Assembly (NCBI RefSeq): GCF_022354825.1
Contig: NZ_CP031168.1
Span: forward strand, 3,907,501 to 3,971,500
DNA: 64,000 bases
Origin: Paenibacillus sp. H1-7
GTDB taxonomy: Bacteria > Bacillota > Bacilli > Paenibacillales > NBRC-103111
Direction: 5' to 3'
Shown piece by piece: positions 7,254 through 16,578 of this stretch. A program made the translations under genes and the position numbers. The notes under the pieces are model-generated. The model was given only the letters and a program-made list of their open reading frames with translations, ran no database searches and had not been told where the DNA came from. Each line of letters starts with the position of its first letter. Within the stretch, counting starts at the first letter, position 1.

Positions 7254-10121
7254 TTGAATAAGCTGACATTTCTGGAGATTCCGCTATTTGAAGGTTTGGA
7301 CAGAGTACATAAGGTCGCTCTGCTGCAGGAATTTACCCAGCTTAGCTACCGCAAAGGGGATTTGCTGTTCGAGGAAGGCGAGTTCGGGGATTCCCTGTAT
7401 ATCATTATGCAAGGCCAAGCGAGAATTTATCTAGGTTCCGGAGCCAAAGAAACGACTCTGGCCATTTTGGGTGAAAAGGAATATTTCGGCGAGATGGCGC
7501 TGCTGACGGGAGATCCGCGCTCGGCTTCGGCCATGGCGGAAACCGACCTGGTAGTGCTCAAGCTGATCAAGGAATCCTTCGATCGGATTCTGTACGAGCA
7601 TAACGCGCTTGCCGTTCAATTTGCCGGTATTCTGGCCAAACGGCTTGCACGAGTAAATCGTCAAGCGAGCACGGATAACAAACAGGACGATAAGGCGCCG
7701 TCGGCATCTGCGAAGCCCGAAGGAACGCAAACGTCTGCAGCTGCAGCGTACAACGAAGTAAAGCAAAGCGAGCAGCGGGAAGAGGTCTATGCTGATGCGG
7801 AGCGATTGCGTTCGCCGCTGTCCCGGGCACTGGGCTTGGCTGCTTCTCTAGGTTCCGGGCTGCTGCTGTATTATGCAATGCTGGCGGGGGGCATATCGAA
7901 TACGATCTGTGCTCTCGCTGCTATCGGGCTCACCGGATTGGCGCTAACGGCTTTACAAGCGGCATCGCTTCCGATCGTGGCGGTCCTTATGGCTGCAGCC
8001 GCTATCTCACTGCCAGGTGTGAATTTCGCTGCGGGTATGGCACCATCGTTAGCCTCTACGCTCATCACTGCATTGGCTCTTACGCTGTCCGCGCATGCCG
8101 TCTATCGAACCGGTGTCGTGCAGCGTCTGCTGCTTGGGATTTGTCTGCGCATCCAGGGCAAAGGAGTCCGGGCCGGATGGATAATCGGAGTCATGTCCGC
8201 TTTATCGGCAGTGCTGCTGCCGTCTTCCAAGCTGCGCAGCGATGCGTTCGCATTGCTTCAGCTGCAATCACATCCAAGGCGCCGTTCGGACGCTTTATCG
8301 ATTATTTTCATTCAATCCTCCAGCTTATGCTGGTTTGCCTTGGCGATCGTTCCAGGGGCTGTAGGCGGATTGGCGCAATGGCTGCTGGCCGCGCTTCCTC
8401 TGGCCGCAGTAATGCTCCTATACAATATCGTGCTATCGCTTCGACAGAGGGATAGTGAGCTTTTAGTAACGGATCCTTCTATCTTGGAAGCTCAGCTGTT
8501 AGTTATTGGCAGAAGGTCGGCCAAGGAAACCGCGGCACTGATCATTATGCTCGGCGGCAGCTTCGCGATGGGGATAGCGCCTTGGCTCGGCGTAAGCCTC
8601 GTATTGGTTAGCTTGTTCATGCTGTTAGCGCTGACCGCTTGCGGGCTGCTGAACAAGACGACTGCCGGAGAGGTGAGATACGAACCGTTTGTCGTTTTTG
8701 CCCTGCTGGCAGCGATGGCCGGAATGTATGAGGGAGCCGGTTTGCTGCAACTGACCGCCGATTGGGTGACCCGGCAGCTTCATCTGTCGGCTGCAGGCTC
8801 GCTATTGCTGCTGTTTGCCATAGTCATGCTGCTAAAACGGTACATCCCTCCGATGGCGGCAATATTCGCAGGAATGGTCAGTATCGGAGCGGGTGCCATG
8901 GAGGCGGGAGCGAGTCCTATTCAAGCGGCCGTCGTGGCTGTACTGGCATCGCAGTTGCCGGTGGACCGGTTGTTCAATAAAGAGTCTTGGAACCAGACTT
9001 TGCGGCATAGAATGATTCCCGCTTGCCTGGCCGTTCTGCTCGCTATTCCTGTCTGGCAATCGAAGGCGGTAGGGGCAGATAGGCCTGTAGCATCCTCCGT
9101 TCCGGCGATGAGCTCGGACATCGGCGCCGTACTTGAAGTGCCTTTTGCGGTGGCGCTTCCAAGAGATACAGCCGTAGCAGCCTCTATCCAACGAGGCGTT
9201 GAACTCGCTTTGAAGGATATCCAGCTCCAGCGGAGCACGGATTCTGCTTCATCGGTAATACTGAAGCCGGAATACCAGGGCGACGGAAAAGCCGGGCCGG
9301 CGGAAAGGCAAACAGCCCCCGTTATCGGCATTGCCTTATCACAGCCGGAAGCTTCGTTCAGCCAAGCATTGCCGACCTTCCTGCTGGACGGAACCGAGGT
9401 GTCCGGCAATCGATCGGTTGCGTTGGGAACGGCACCGGAAGTGTATGCCAAAGAGGTGGCGGAGCTGCTTCATCGGCAAGGCTACACCAAGGCTGTCATT
9501 TACTATGAGGACAGCAATCCGGGTAAGCAGTTCGCAGCAGCTCTGGAGAAAGCAGCCGAGCATAAGGGGAGCATCATCGTGGACCGGATGACTCGCGTTC
9601 CCGCGCGATCGGGCCTCATTGCCGCAAGCAGCAGATGGAAGCTGCTGGGGACGGAAGCTGTAGTCGTCTATGACAGCAGCGGGGAGGCTGCATCGGAAAT
9701 CGGAGCTGCGTTGGAAGCAGCAGGGGCGGGGTATCCGATGATTGCAGGTCCATCCACTCCGGAGACCGATTCTGCAGCATCGTATAAAGGAGAAATGTAC
9801 GGATTTACCGACTTTGACACCACTACGAATAGAGCACCGGCTGCGGCATTCATAGAACGGTATCGCAATGCTTACGGGGCTGCGCCGAACCGTCTGTCCG
9901 CCGCCGCTTATGACGCCGTCCGTCTGATAGCTTTAACAGCCCAAAAGGCTGCAGCGATGGAGCCCGAGCCGATACTGGATGCCCTCAAAGAGCTCGGCTC
10001 TTGGGACGGAGCCGTCCGAAGCTATCAGTTTAAAGGCTTGAACGAGACGGAAGCCGGAAAACAAGTGTACATAGTTCCATTAACGCCGAAAACGGGACGA
10101 ATGGAGGGGGCGAAGCAATGA
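7254..10121 (+). CDS. cNMP-binding / multi-span permease-like / periplasmic-binding-like fusion protein
   Basis: The 955-residue protein carries three unlike parts. The N-terminal ~130 residues are a cyclic-nucleotide-binding (Crp-like) beta-roll (FEEGEFGDSLYIIMQGQARI, GEKEYFGEMALLTGDPRSAS). After a polar linker come about 13 hydrophobic segments (roughly residues 200-605) resembling an anion-transporter (SLC13/ArsB-like) membrane domain. The last ~330 residues resemble a Leu/Ile/Val-type periplasmic-binding domain (LHRQGYTKAVIYYEDSNPGK, MYGFTDFDTTTNRAPAAAFI), probably outside the cell. I choose TTG 7254 because AAGGAGA at 7237-7243 serves it; in-frame starts at 7206 and 7224 have no such site. 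It overlaps the next gene by ATGA, so it belongs to the exporter operon. cNMP-domain proteins are known beside bacteriocin-type transport operons, but I know no protein with this three-part layout. Confidence 0.75.
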   Translation: MNKLTFLEIPLFEGLDRVHKVALLQEFTQLSYRKGDLLFEEGEFGDSLYIIMQGQARIYLGSGAKETTLAILGEKEYFGEMALLTGDPRSASAMAETDLVVLKLIKESFDRILYEHNALAVQFAGILAKRLARVNRQASTDNKQDDKAPSASAKPEGTQTSAAAAYNEVKQSEQREEVYADAERLRSPLSRALGLAASLGSGLLLYYAMLAGGISNTICALAAIGLTGLALTALQAASLPIVAVLMAAAAISLPGVNFAAGMAPSLASTLITALALTLSAHAVYRTGVVQRLLLGICLRIQGKGVRAGWIIGVMSALSAVLLPSSKLRSDAFALLQLQSHPRRRSDALSIIFIQSSSLCWFALAIVPGAVGGLAQWLLAALPLAAVMLLYNIVLSLRQRDSELLVTDPSILEAQLLVIGRRSAKETAALIIMLGGSFAMGIAPWLGVSLVLVSLFMLLALTACGLLNKTTAGEVRYEPFVVFALLAAMAGMYEGAGLLQLTADWVTRQLHLSAAGSLLLLFAIVMLLKRYIPPMAAIFAGMVSIGAGAMEAGASPIQAAVVAVLASQLPVDRLFNKESWNQTLRHRMIPACLAVLLAIPVWQSKAVGADRPVASSVPAMSSDIGAVLEVPFAVALPRDTAVAASIQRGVELALKDIQLQRSTDSASSVILKPEYQGDGKAGPAERQTAPVIGIALSQPEASFSQALPTFLLDGTEVSGNRSVALGTAPEVYAKEVAELLHRQGYTKAVIYYEDSNPGKQFAAALEKAAEHKGSIIVDRMTRVPARSGLIAASSRWKLLGTEAVVVYDSSGEAASEIGAALEAAGAGYPMIAGPSTPETDSAASYKGEMYGFTDFDTTTNRAPAAAFIERYRNAYGAAPNRLSAAAYDAVRLIALTAQKAAAMEPEPILDALKELGSWDGAVRSYQFKGLNETEAGKQVYIVPLTPKTGRMEGAKQ

Positions 10122-10975
10122 ATCCGAATATTTTCCGTCAATCGTCCCTGGAGAAAATGTCTTCGCCGGAGAAATTGGATGTGCTAATGACCATCGCCCG
10201 TCCCAGACATTGGATCGCCTTATTGTCATTGTTAGGATTGCTTGTTGCATTTTTCATATGGGCGGTGACGGGGACAATCACGGTGAAGCTGAACGGAAAC
10301 GGGGTGTTCCAGCTGCAGGACGGATTTACGACTATCGTTCATACTGCTTCGGGTCAAGTCACGGATATTGCTCTGAAACCCGGCGATACCGTACGTCGCG
10401 GGGATACGGTCGCGAGAATCTTCGATCCGTCGTGGCAGGATGCCGATGCTTCTCCGGACCGGGCACAGCAAATGCTCCTGAAATCCAGAGTGGTGAGCAT
10501 GCAGAGCGGTCAAATACTCAAAGTTCACGTACAGCCAGGTCAATGGATTCAAGCCGGGCAGCCTCTGTTCACCATGGAAGCGGAGGGTCCGGAAGACAAG
10601 CACGAGGCTATCGTCTACGTTCCTGTGGATCAAAGCAAGAGCTTGAAGCCCGGCATACCGGCCAGGGTATGGCCGAACGGAGATTACGCGAATGCGAATG
10701 GAGCCGCTATCGGCGAAGTTGCGTCCGTATCGCAGGTGCCTGCGGGACTGGACGATATGGAACGCACTATCGGAAACCGCGAGCTGGCGGCAGCATCCAT
10801 GCAGTCCGGTCCAATGGTCGAGGTCAGGGTCCTTTTGCAAAAGGATCCGTCTCATCCGACCGGACTCCGCTGGACTGCACAGCGTGCAGAGCCGGGGCTG
10901 ACCGTGAAGACGGGAATGCTGTGCTCCGTTCAATTTATAGTAGGGAAAACGCATCCGATCGAATGGATTTTCTGA
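10118..10975 (+). CDS. NHLM system HlyD-like secretion (membrane fusion) protein
   Basis: The 285-residue protein has a single membrane segment at about 33-55 (WIALLSLLGLLVAFFIWAV). A lipoyl/biotinyl-like barrel follows, with two half-motifs (ASGQVTDIALKPGDTVRRGD and SGQILKVHVQPGQWIQAGQP), then a beta-barrel-type C-terminal part. This is the layout of the short HlyD-like component of NHLM bacteriocin export systems, lacking the long coiled coil of classical HlyD. The start codon overlaps the stop of the preceding gene, and the C39 ABC transporter follows after 22 bp, indicating one operon. It probably links the ABC exporters to the outer face of the membrane. Confidence 0.85.
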   Translation: MNPNIFRQSSLEKMSSPEKLDVLMTIARPRHWIALLSLLGLLVAFFIWAVTGTITVKLNGNGVFQLQDGFTTIVHTASGQVTDIALKPGDTVRRGDTVARIFDPSWQDADASPDRAQQMLLKSRVVSMQSGQILKVHVQPGQWIQAGQPLFTMEAEGPEDKHEAIVYVPVDQSKSLKPGIPARVWPNGDYANANGAAIGEVASVSQVPAGLDDMERTIGNRELAAASMQSGPMVEVRVLLQKDPSHPTGLRWTAQRAEPGLTVKTGMLCSVQFIVGKTHPIEWIF

Positions 10976-10997
10976 TCGCGCAATGAGGTGTAGTCCA

Positions 10998-13208
10998 ATG
11001 AAGGCATCGTTATTATCCAAGCTGCGCGGAGGAAACCGTGCTTCCACGCCAACGGTTTTACAGATGGAAGCGGTCGAGTGCGGAGCGGTTTCGCTCGCGA
11101 TTGTACTTGCTTACTACGGGCGCCATGTTCCTATTGAGACGCTCCGGTATGATTGCGGGGTATCAAGAGACGGCAGCAAAGCAAGCAATGTATTAAAAGC
11201 CGCCCGCAAGTACGGAATGGAAGCCAAAGGCTATAAGAAGGAGCCCGAAAGCCTCAAGCTGCTCAAGCCTCCGTTTATAGTACATTGGAACTTCAACCAT
11301 TTTCTCGTGGTGGAGGGCTTTTCCGGCAGCAAAGTATTCTTGAACGACCCTGCACACGGTCCGTATACGGTAAGCTATGAGGAATTCGAGAGCTCCTATA
11401 CGGGAGTCGTACTGACGATGACGCCGGGTGAGAGCTTCGTCCGGGAAGGGCGCAGATTCTCGGTCATCTCGTCGCTGCTGCAGCGGCTGCAAGGGTATCA
11501 TTGGGAAATGGTCTATTTGATTGCTGCAGGTATCGCCTTGGCCGGCACGGGGGTGCTTGTTCCGCTATTCCTGAAGCTTTTCGTTGACCGGATGATGCTG
11601 GCCGGCCGGATGGAATGGATGGGCGCTCTTCTTGTGGGCATGCTCGTTACCGTCATCTTCCGATTGGTGCTGACCTCGCTTAGGCAATATACACTGCTCA
11701 GGCTGGAGACGAAATTTTCCCTCAGCATGTCGGGTACTTTCGTCTGGCACATTCTCCGGCTGCCTGTCGGTTTTTTTGCCCAGCGGTTTGTAGGAGAAAT
11801 TGCCGGCAGGGCGCAAGCGAATGACCGCATCGCGCAATTTGTTACGGAGAAGCTAGCCGGTACCGTTATCGACATGCTGCTTGCGGGCTTTTATTTGACC
11901 TTTATGCTGCTCTACGATTATCGTCTCGCCATGGCCGCCTTGCTGGTCGCCGGACTAAACGTAGCTTATTTGCTGTACGTATCGCGCAAGCAGACGGACC
12001 GCAACCAGAAGCTGCAGCTGGATCAGGGAAAGCTATGGGGTGCTTCCATCGCCGGACTTATCAATATGGAATCGCTGAAGGCGAGCGGCAGGGAGTCGGA
12101 TTTTTTCGCGCGCTGGGCGGGATATCAGGCGAATCTGACGCGAGCGGAGCAGATGCTGGGCGTATCCAACCAGTATTTATCGGCCATTCCGGTGCTGCTG
12201 GAGCATCTGAATCATATTGTTATTCTCGTTATTGGCGGCTTACTTGTCTTGAACGGCTCGTTCACTGTCGGGATGCTGCTCGCCTTTCTCGGCTTTACCG
12301 ACGGGTTCCTCACGCCGGTGAACAGTTTGGTTGCAATGGGCGGAGAGCTCCAAGAGATGCGCGGACACTTATCCCGGCTTGACGATGTGCTGAAGCATCC
12401 TGCCGATGCTATACACACCACCGAATCCGGCGTTACGAAGGGGATTATTCGTGAGGATTTGCCGCCGAAGCTGTCCGGGGCTCTGGCTATTCGGGATGTG
12501 ACGTTTGGCTATAGTCCTCTTGATCCTCCGCTTATCGAGCAAGTTGCTATGGAGGTTTCTCCCGGTACAACGATTGCTATAGTCGGAGGATCGGGCAGCG
12601 GCAAATCCACGCTGTCGAAGCTCATATCGGGGTTGTACGAGCCGTGGAGCGGTGTCGTGGAATTCGACGGATGTTTGCGATCCGAGCTTCCGCGCCATGT
12701 TCTGGTCAACTCCGTATCACTCGTCGATCAAGATATTCGGCTGTTTGAAGGAACGGTTCGCGACAACCTTACGCTGTGGGACCAGACAATTACGGATGCT
12801 GTTGTCGTTCAAGCGGCCAAGGACAGCTGCATTCATGAGATCATCGCCGCCAGATCCGGCGGATACGACCATCCGGTGGAAGAGGGCGGCCGGAATTTCA
12901 GCGGCGGCCAGGCGCAGCGTCTGGAAATTGCCAGAGCGCTCGCTCAACAGCCGTCCATCCTCATATTGGATGAAGCGACCAGTGCCCTGGATCCCGAGGC
13001 AGAGGCGGCCATCTATGCCAATATTCGCAGGAGAGGCTGTACCTGCATTATCATTGCCCACCGGCTCAGTGCGATCCGCGACTGCGACCGCATTGTGGTG
13101 CTGGATCAAGGGAAGGTCGTCCAGACAGGGACGCACGAGGAACTGATCCAATGCAACGGATATTACCGTGAGCTGTTCAACGCATCGGAGAGGAGTGAGG
13201 CTTCATGA
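10998..13208 (+). CDS. NHLM system peptidase-containing ABC exporter (C39)
   Basis: The 736-residue protein begins with a C39 peptidase domain (about 15-140) that removes double-glycine leaders. Cys28 (in LQMEAVECGAVSL), His101 (HFLVVEGF) and Asp117 (NDPAHGP) form an intact catalytic set. Six hydrophobic segments lie between about 165 and 450. The ATPase domain has Walker A at about 528 (GGSGSGKST), signature FSGGQAQR at about 634 and Walker B ILILDEATSALD. I prefer ATG 10998, served by GAGGTG at 10985-10990, over ATG 10983. It should cut the two precursors encoded downstream after their GG and export the cores. It overlaps the next gene by 4 bp. Confidence 0.92.
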   Translation: MKASLLSKLRGGNRASTPTVLQMEAVECGAVSLAIVLAYYGRHVPIETLRYDCGVSRDGSKASNVLKAARKYGMEAKGYKKEPESLKLLKPPFIVHWNFNHFLVVEGFSGSKVFLNDPAHGPYTVSYEEFESSYTGVVLTMTPGESFVREGRRFSVISSLLQRLQGYHWEMVYLIAAGIALAGTGVLVPLFLKLFVDRMMLAGRMEWMGALLVGMLVTVIFRLVLTSLRQYTLLRLETKFSLSMSGTFVWHILRLPVGFFAQRFVGEIAGRAQANDRIAQFVTEKLAGTVIDMLLAGFYLTFMLLYDYRLAMAALLVAGLNVAYLLYVSRKQTDRNQKLQLDQGKLWGASIAGLINMESLKASGRESDFFARWAGYQANLTRAEQMLGVSNQYLSAIPVLLEHLNHIVILVIGGLLVLNGSFTVGMLLAFLGFTDGFLTPVNSLVAMGGELQEMRGHLSRLDDVLKHPADAIHTTESGVTKGIIREDLPPKLSGALAIRDVTFGYSPLDPPLIEQVAMEVSPGTTIAIVGGSGSGKSTLSKLISGLYEPWSGVVEFDGCLRSELPRHVLVNSVSLVDQDIRLFEGTVRDNLTLWDQTITDAVVVQAAKDSCIHEIIAARSGGYDHPVEEGGRNFSGGQAQRLEIARALAQQPSILILDEATSALDPEAEAAIYANIRRRGCTCIIIAHRLSAIRDCDRIVVLDQGKVVQTGTHEELIQCNGYYRELFNASERSEAS

Positions 13209-16111
13209 GACCAGGTTGGACAATGGATGCGGAAGGACGACGGCATTACAGGACCAAAACCTCCATGATCCTGCAACAGAACTTGTCGCTCATGATGCAC
13301 TATGTTGAACAGGGCGCGGTCGAGCTGTATACCGTGAACCTTGCCCAAGGCGCCATAGCGGGTACGAAATCGTATGTTCTTACGGTAGGACCTGGACAAA
13401 TCTGGTTCGATCTGCCGCAAACGGACGCGGGCGATTTCGGTTGGATTGCCGAGGTGATGCCGGATACGGTGCTTGCCAGCAGCACAAGCCTATTCGAACC
13501 ATTCGCCGGGGACGGTGCGGTTGCTGACAAGGTTAAGGGGCTAAGGGGTGCGGCGGAGCTGATAGGTGAGTGGCTGGTGAATGTAACCTCGGCTGCGGTT
13601 GCCGATATGCCTCCTCTGTTAGCCCAGCAAGTCGAGCCTGGAACGGAGATCGTCGTCTGGGAATCGGCGGTGTTCACCTCGGAAGCCGGGCTGGTTTGGG
13701 TCCGAGCCGATGGAGGAGCGCTCGGTTTATGGCAGGATATAGACTTGCCGGCGGTGCCGCCCGGTGTCTACGTCCCGCTGACGCGTTCCGTATGGGCGGC
13801 TGCTCCCAAAGGAAGCCGTCTACTGACGGCGGACACGCTGACTTTATTGCAGCAGGGTCAATTGATTGACTCGCTGAACCTGTTCCACCGGCTTCTTGCC
13901 AACAAGCAACTTCATCGGCAGTATCGTGCAAAGCGGGAAGAGCAGGCCAGAATGGCGAAGCGGCTGGAGCAAGACAGGCTCAGCATGGAGGAAGCGGTCA
14001 GCCGATTCTCCGCGGTTGCCGATAAGAGGGGCATCCTAGCGCTGGAGCACCATACGGATCACCGCGATCCGCTGCTTTTTTGCGCGCGATCGGTATGCGA
14101 ATACATCGGCATCGAGCTGATAACGCCGAAGCGCTGGGAGCCGGGCCGCAAGGCGGAGGAGCTGTTCCGCGAGGCCGGCATCCGCTGCCGAAAGGTTGCG
14201 CTCCGTTCGGACTGGTGGCGCGAAGATAACGGGCCGCTGCTCGGCTTTCACTTGGACGGGCGGCCTGCAGCGCTGCTTCCGGCAGGAGAAAATGCATACG
14301 AGCTCCATAGCGTTGCCGGGGAGAAGGCAGTCATGGTAACGGACCGTCTCGCAGCCCAATTGCGACCGTTCGCCTACGAGCTGTACCGCCCGCTGCCTTA
14401 CCGCTCCCTGCTGCCCAAGGATATAGCCCGGTTTCTTCTTACCCCGCGCGCGAAGAAGGAGATGGTATGGGGGCTTGCATCCGGTCTTGCCGTAGGTTTG
14501 CTCGGTATGTGCCTGCCGGCCGCAACCGGTATTATCATTGATAAAATCATTCCTGCGGCAGAGCCCGGCCAGCTGTTTCAGGTCATGGCGCTTCTCATGA
14601 GCATCGCGTTCGCCTCCTTCGGCTTCCGGGTCACGCAGTCGATGGCATGGCTGAGACTGCTTGGGACGTGGGGGGCTTCGCTTCACAGCGCGACCTGGGA
14701 CAGGCTGCTGAACATGCCTGTAGGCTTCTTCCGCCAATATAATGCAGGGGATTTAGCCAGCCGTATCGGAGGCGTTAGCGCCATATTTCAGCTTATTTCC
14801 GGCTGGCTCGTTTCCGGAATGTCGGTTGCCCTTTTTTCCGTGCTGCAGTTCGGCTTGCTGTTCTGGTATGAACCTCGGCTGGCATGGCTTGCGATTGTAC
14901 TGACCGCTGTCTATGCGGCCATCTTCGCGGTGCTAAGCATCCAGCTGGCAAAGCATACGAGACAAAAGGCGGAGCAGGAAGGCCGGGTCGGGGGAATGCT
15001 TGTGCAGCTTCTTGCCAATATTCCCAAGCTGCGTGTGGCTGCGGCGGAACAGCGCGCCTTCAACCGCTGGAGCAGCGCGTTCAGCGCACAGCGAGCGCAT
15101 GTATACCGGCTTCGGGAAACCGGGAACCGGCTGGCAGTCCTCAACAGCGCATATCCGCTTGTATCCAGTCTGCTGTTGTTCTGGATTATATCGGCTTCAG
15201 ATATCCGGATGAATCCGGGAACGTTCGCCGCTTTTCACGCTGCATATGCAACGTTGATCGGCTCGGTCATCGCTTTTTGCGCATCATCCATTCCGCTGTT
15301 TGAGCTGAAGCCGTTTTATGAACGGATCAAGCCCTTGATGAAAGAACTGCCGGAGACGGAAGCGAGACGGGATGATCCCGGCGATTTGAAAGGGGCGATT
15401 GAGCTGAGCGAGGTCACGTTCCGCTATGATAGGAATGGACCGGCGATACTCGATCATGTGTCTTTAAGGATTCGTCCGGGTGAATATGTGGCTGTAGTCG
15501 GCGCTTCCGGCAGCGGCAAATCCACTTTGCTGCGACTCATCATCGGCTTTGAAAAGCCCGAGCAGGGAGCGGTATATTTCGACGGCAAAGATTTGAGCGG
15601 GCTGGAGCTTCGTTCCGTGCGCAGACAATGCGGCGTGGTGCTGCAGAACGGCCGTCTATGGGCCGGCGATATCGCCCAAAACATTATCGGCCAAAGCAGC
15701 GAATATACGGTCGACGACGCCTGGAATGCAGCGCAGCTGGTGGGGATGGACGAGGAGATCGGACGGCTTCCGATGGGGATGCACACCGTGCTCTCAGAGG
15801 GCGGGGGAAGCTTGTCCGGTGGGCAGCGACAGCGGATTCTGATCGCCCGCTCCATTGTCCATAAGCCGAGGATCGTGCTTCTGGATGAAGCGACGAGCGC
15901 GTTAGACCAGAAATCGCAAGAAAAGATAACTGCGATGCTGCGAGGAATGAGCAGCACGAGAATTGTCATCGCCCACAGGCTCAGCACCATCATCCACGCC
16001 GATCGGATCATTGTGATGGATAAAGGGAAGATCGTCCAGCAGGGCAGCTACGAGGAGCTGCTTCAGCAGGAGGGGCTGTTCGCTCGGCTCGCTGCACGTC
16101 AAGTTGTCTAA
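13205..16111 (+). CDS. NHLM system ABC transporter, permease/ATP-binding protein without peptidase
   Basis: The 968-residue protein has a long N-terminal part (1-400) before the membrane domain. Its first ~100 residues look like a beta-roll related to cNMP-type domains, and about 270-400 may be a degenerate peptidase-like region without a recognisable Cys/His/Asp set. Membrane segments lie between about 420 and 700. The ATPase has Walker A near 765 (GASGSGKST), signature LSGGQRQR near 870 and Walker B VLLDEATSALD near 891. This matches the second, larger ABC protein of NHLM systems, which typically partners the C39-containing one. It starts inside the stop of the preceding gene and is the last gene of the operon; 99 bp separate it from the precursor genes. 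Confidence 0.88.
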   Translation: MRPGWTMDAEGRRHYRTKTSMILQQNLSLMMHYVEQGAVELYTVNLAQGAIAGTKSYVLTVGPGQIWFDLPQTDAGDFGWIAEVMPDTVLASSTSLFEPFAGDGAVADKVKGLRGAAELIGEWLVNVTSAAVADMPPLLAQQVEPGTEIVVWESAVFTSEAGLVWVRADGGALGLWQDIDLPAVPPGVYVPLTRSVWAAAPKGSRLLTADTLTLLQQGQLIDSLNLFHRLLANKQLHRQYRAKREEQARMAKRLEQDRLSMEEAVSRFSAVADKRGILALEHHTDHRDPLLFCARSVCEYIGIELITPKRWEPGRKAEELFREAGIRCRKVALRSDWWREDNGPLLGFHLDGRPAALLPAGENAYELHSVAGEKAVMVTDRLAAQLRPFAYELYRPLPYRSLLPKDIARFLLTPRAKKEMVWGLASGLAVGLLGMCLPAATGIIIDKIIPAAEPGQLFQVMALLMSIAFASFGFRVTQSMAWLRLLGTWGASLHSATWDRLLNMPVGFFRQYNAGDLASRIGGVSAIFQLISGWLVSGMSVALFSVLQFGLLFWYEPRLAWLAIVLTAVYAAIFAVLSIQLAKHTRQKAEQEGRVGGMLVQLLANIPKLRVAAAEQRAFNRWSSAFSAQRAHVYRLRETGNRLAVLNSAYPLVSSLLLFWIISASDIRMNPGTFAAFHAAYATLIGSVIAFCASSIPLFELKPFYERIKPLMKELPETEARRDDPGDLKGAIELSEVTFRYDRNGPAILDHVSLRIRPGEYVAVVGASGSGKSTLLRLIIGFEKPEQGAVYFDGKDLSGLELRSVRRQCGVVLQNGRLWAGDIAQNIIGQSSEYTVDDAWNAAQLVGMDEEIGRLPMGMHTVLSEGGGSLSGGQRQRILIARSIVHKPRIVLLDEATSALDQKSQEKITAMLRGMSSTRIVIAHRLSTIIHADRIIVMDKGKIVQQGSYEELLQQEGLFARLAARQVV

Positions 16112-16124
16112 TGACGTCAAAAGA

Positions 16125-16169
16125 TACCCCGAATGGGGTACGGATTTTTGTCGAAATTCCCCCTATAAT
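16125..16169 (+). promoter_or_regulatory. second NarL/LuxR-type operator with -10 box, for the precursor genes
   Basis: TACCCCGAATGGGGTA at 16125-16140 differs at one base from the 16-bp core of the palindrome at 7087-7102. A consensus TATAAT lies at 16164-16169, and there is no -35 box at 16141-16146. The palindrome centre is 31.5 bp upstream of the -10 box, against 30.5 bp at the first site. This implies the precursors have their own promoter under the same activator as the exporter operon. Confidence 0.75.
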
Positions 16170-16210
16170 GAGGTCATAGCCGTTGAATGAGATGAAGGAG
16201 GCAGGACTTA

Positions 16211-16546
16211 ATGAGTTGGACTTTTGAAAAAGCAACTGAGCAATTTGAGCTTTTCAAGCAGCGTGCTGCGGCAGACGCTACATTCCGGGCGTTGGCGTTG
16301 GCCAATCCTAAGAAAGCGATCGAGGAGCTGGGCGGGCTCGAATTGCCGGAGGGGATCGAAATCGTCATTACGGAAGACGCGAACGGAGAGCTTCAGGCGA
16401 AGGCGCTGCTCACCGACCCGGCTTCCAACGCAGAGCGAGAGTTGGATGAAGCGGAGCTGGAGCAAGTTGCAGGCGGTACAACCTTTGCCAGCTTCATTCA
16501 GTACGACTCGACAGTCAAGACAGGGTTTCCGCCGAAAAGAAGATAA
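16211..16546 (+). CDS. NHLP-leader natural product precursor peptide 1
   Basis: The 111-residue precursor has an 89-residue leader of the NHLP (nitrile-hydratase-like) type: FKQRAAADATFRALALANPK, then GLELPEGIEIVI, ending in LDEAELEQVAGG. Cleavage after GG at 88-89 would leave a 22-residue core beginning TTFASFIQYD and ending FPPKRR. The core has no cysteine and few Ser/Thr, so thioether-type modification is not expected. ATG 16211 follows a perfect AAGGAGG at 16195-16201. It is cotranscribed with a paralogue 32 bp downstream. The C39 exporter encoded just upstream is the likely processing enzyme. Confidence 0.88.
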   Translation: MSWTFEKATEQFELFKQRAAADATFRALALANPKKAIEELGGLELPEGIEIVITEDANGELQAKALLTDPASNAERELDEAELEQVAGGTTFASFIQYDSTVKTGFPPKRR

Positions 16547-16578
16547 ATCATTTACACCCATTTATGGAGGGATAACGA

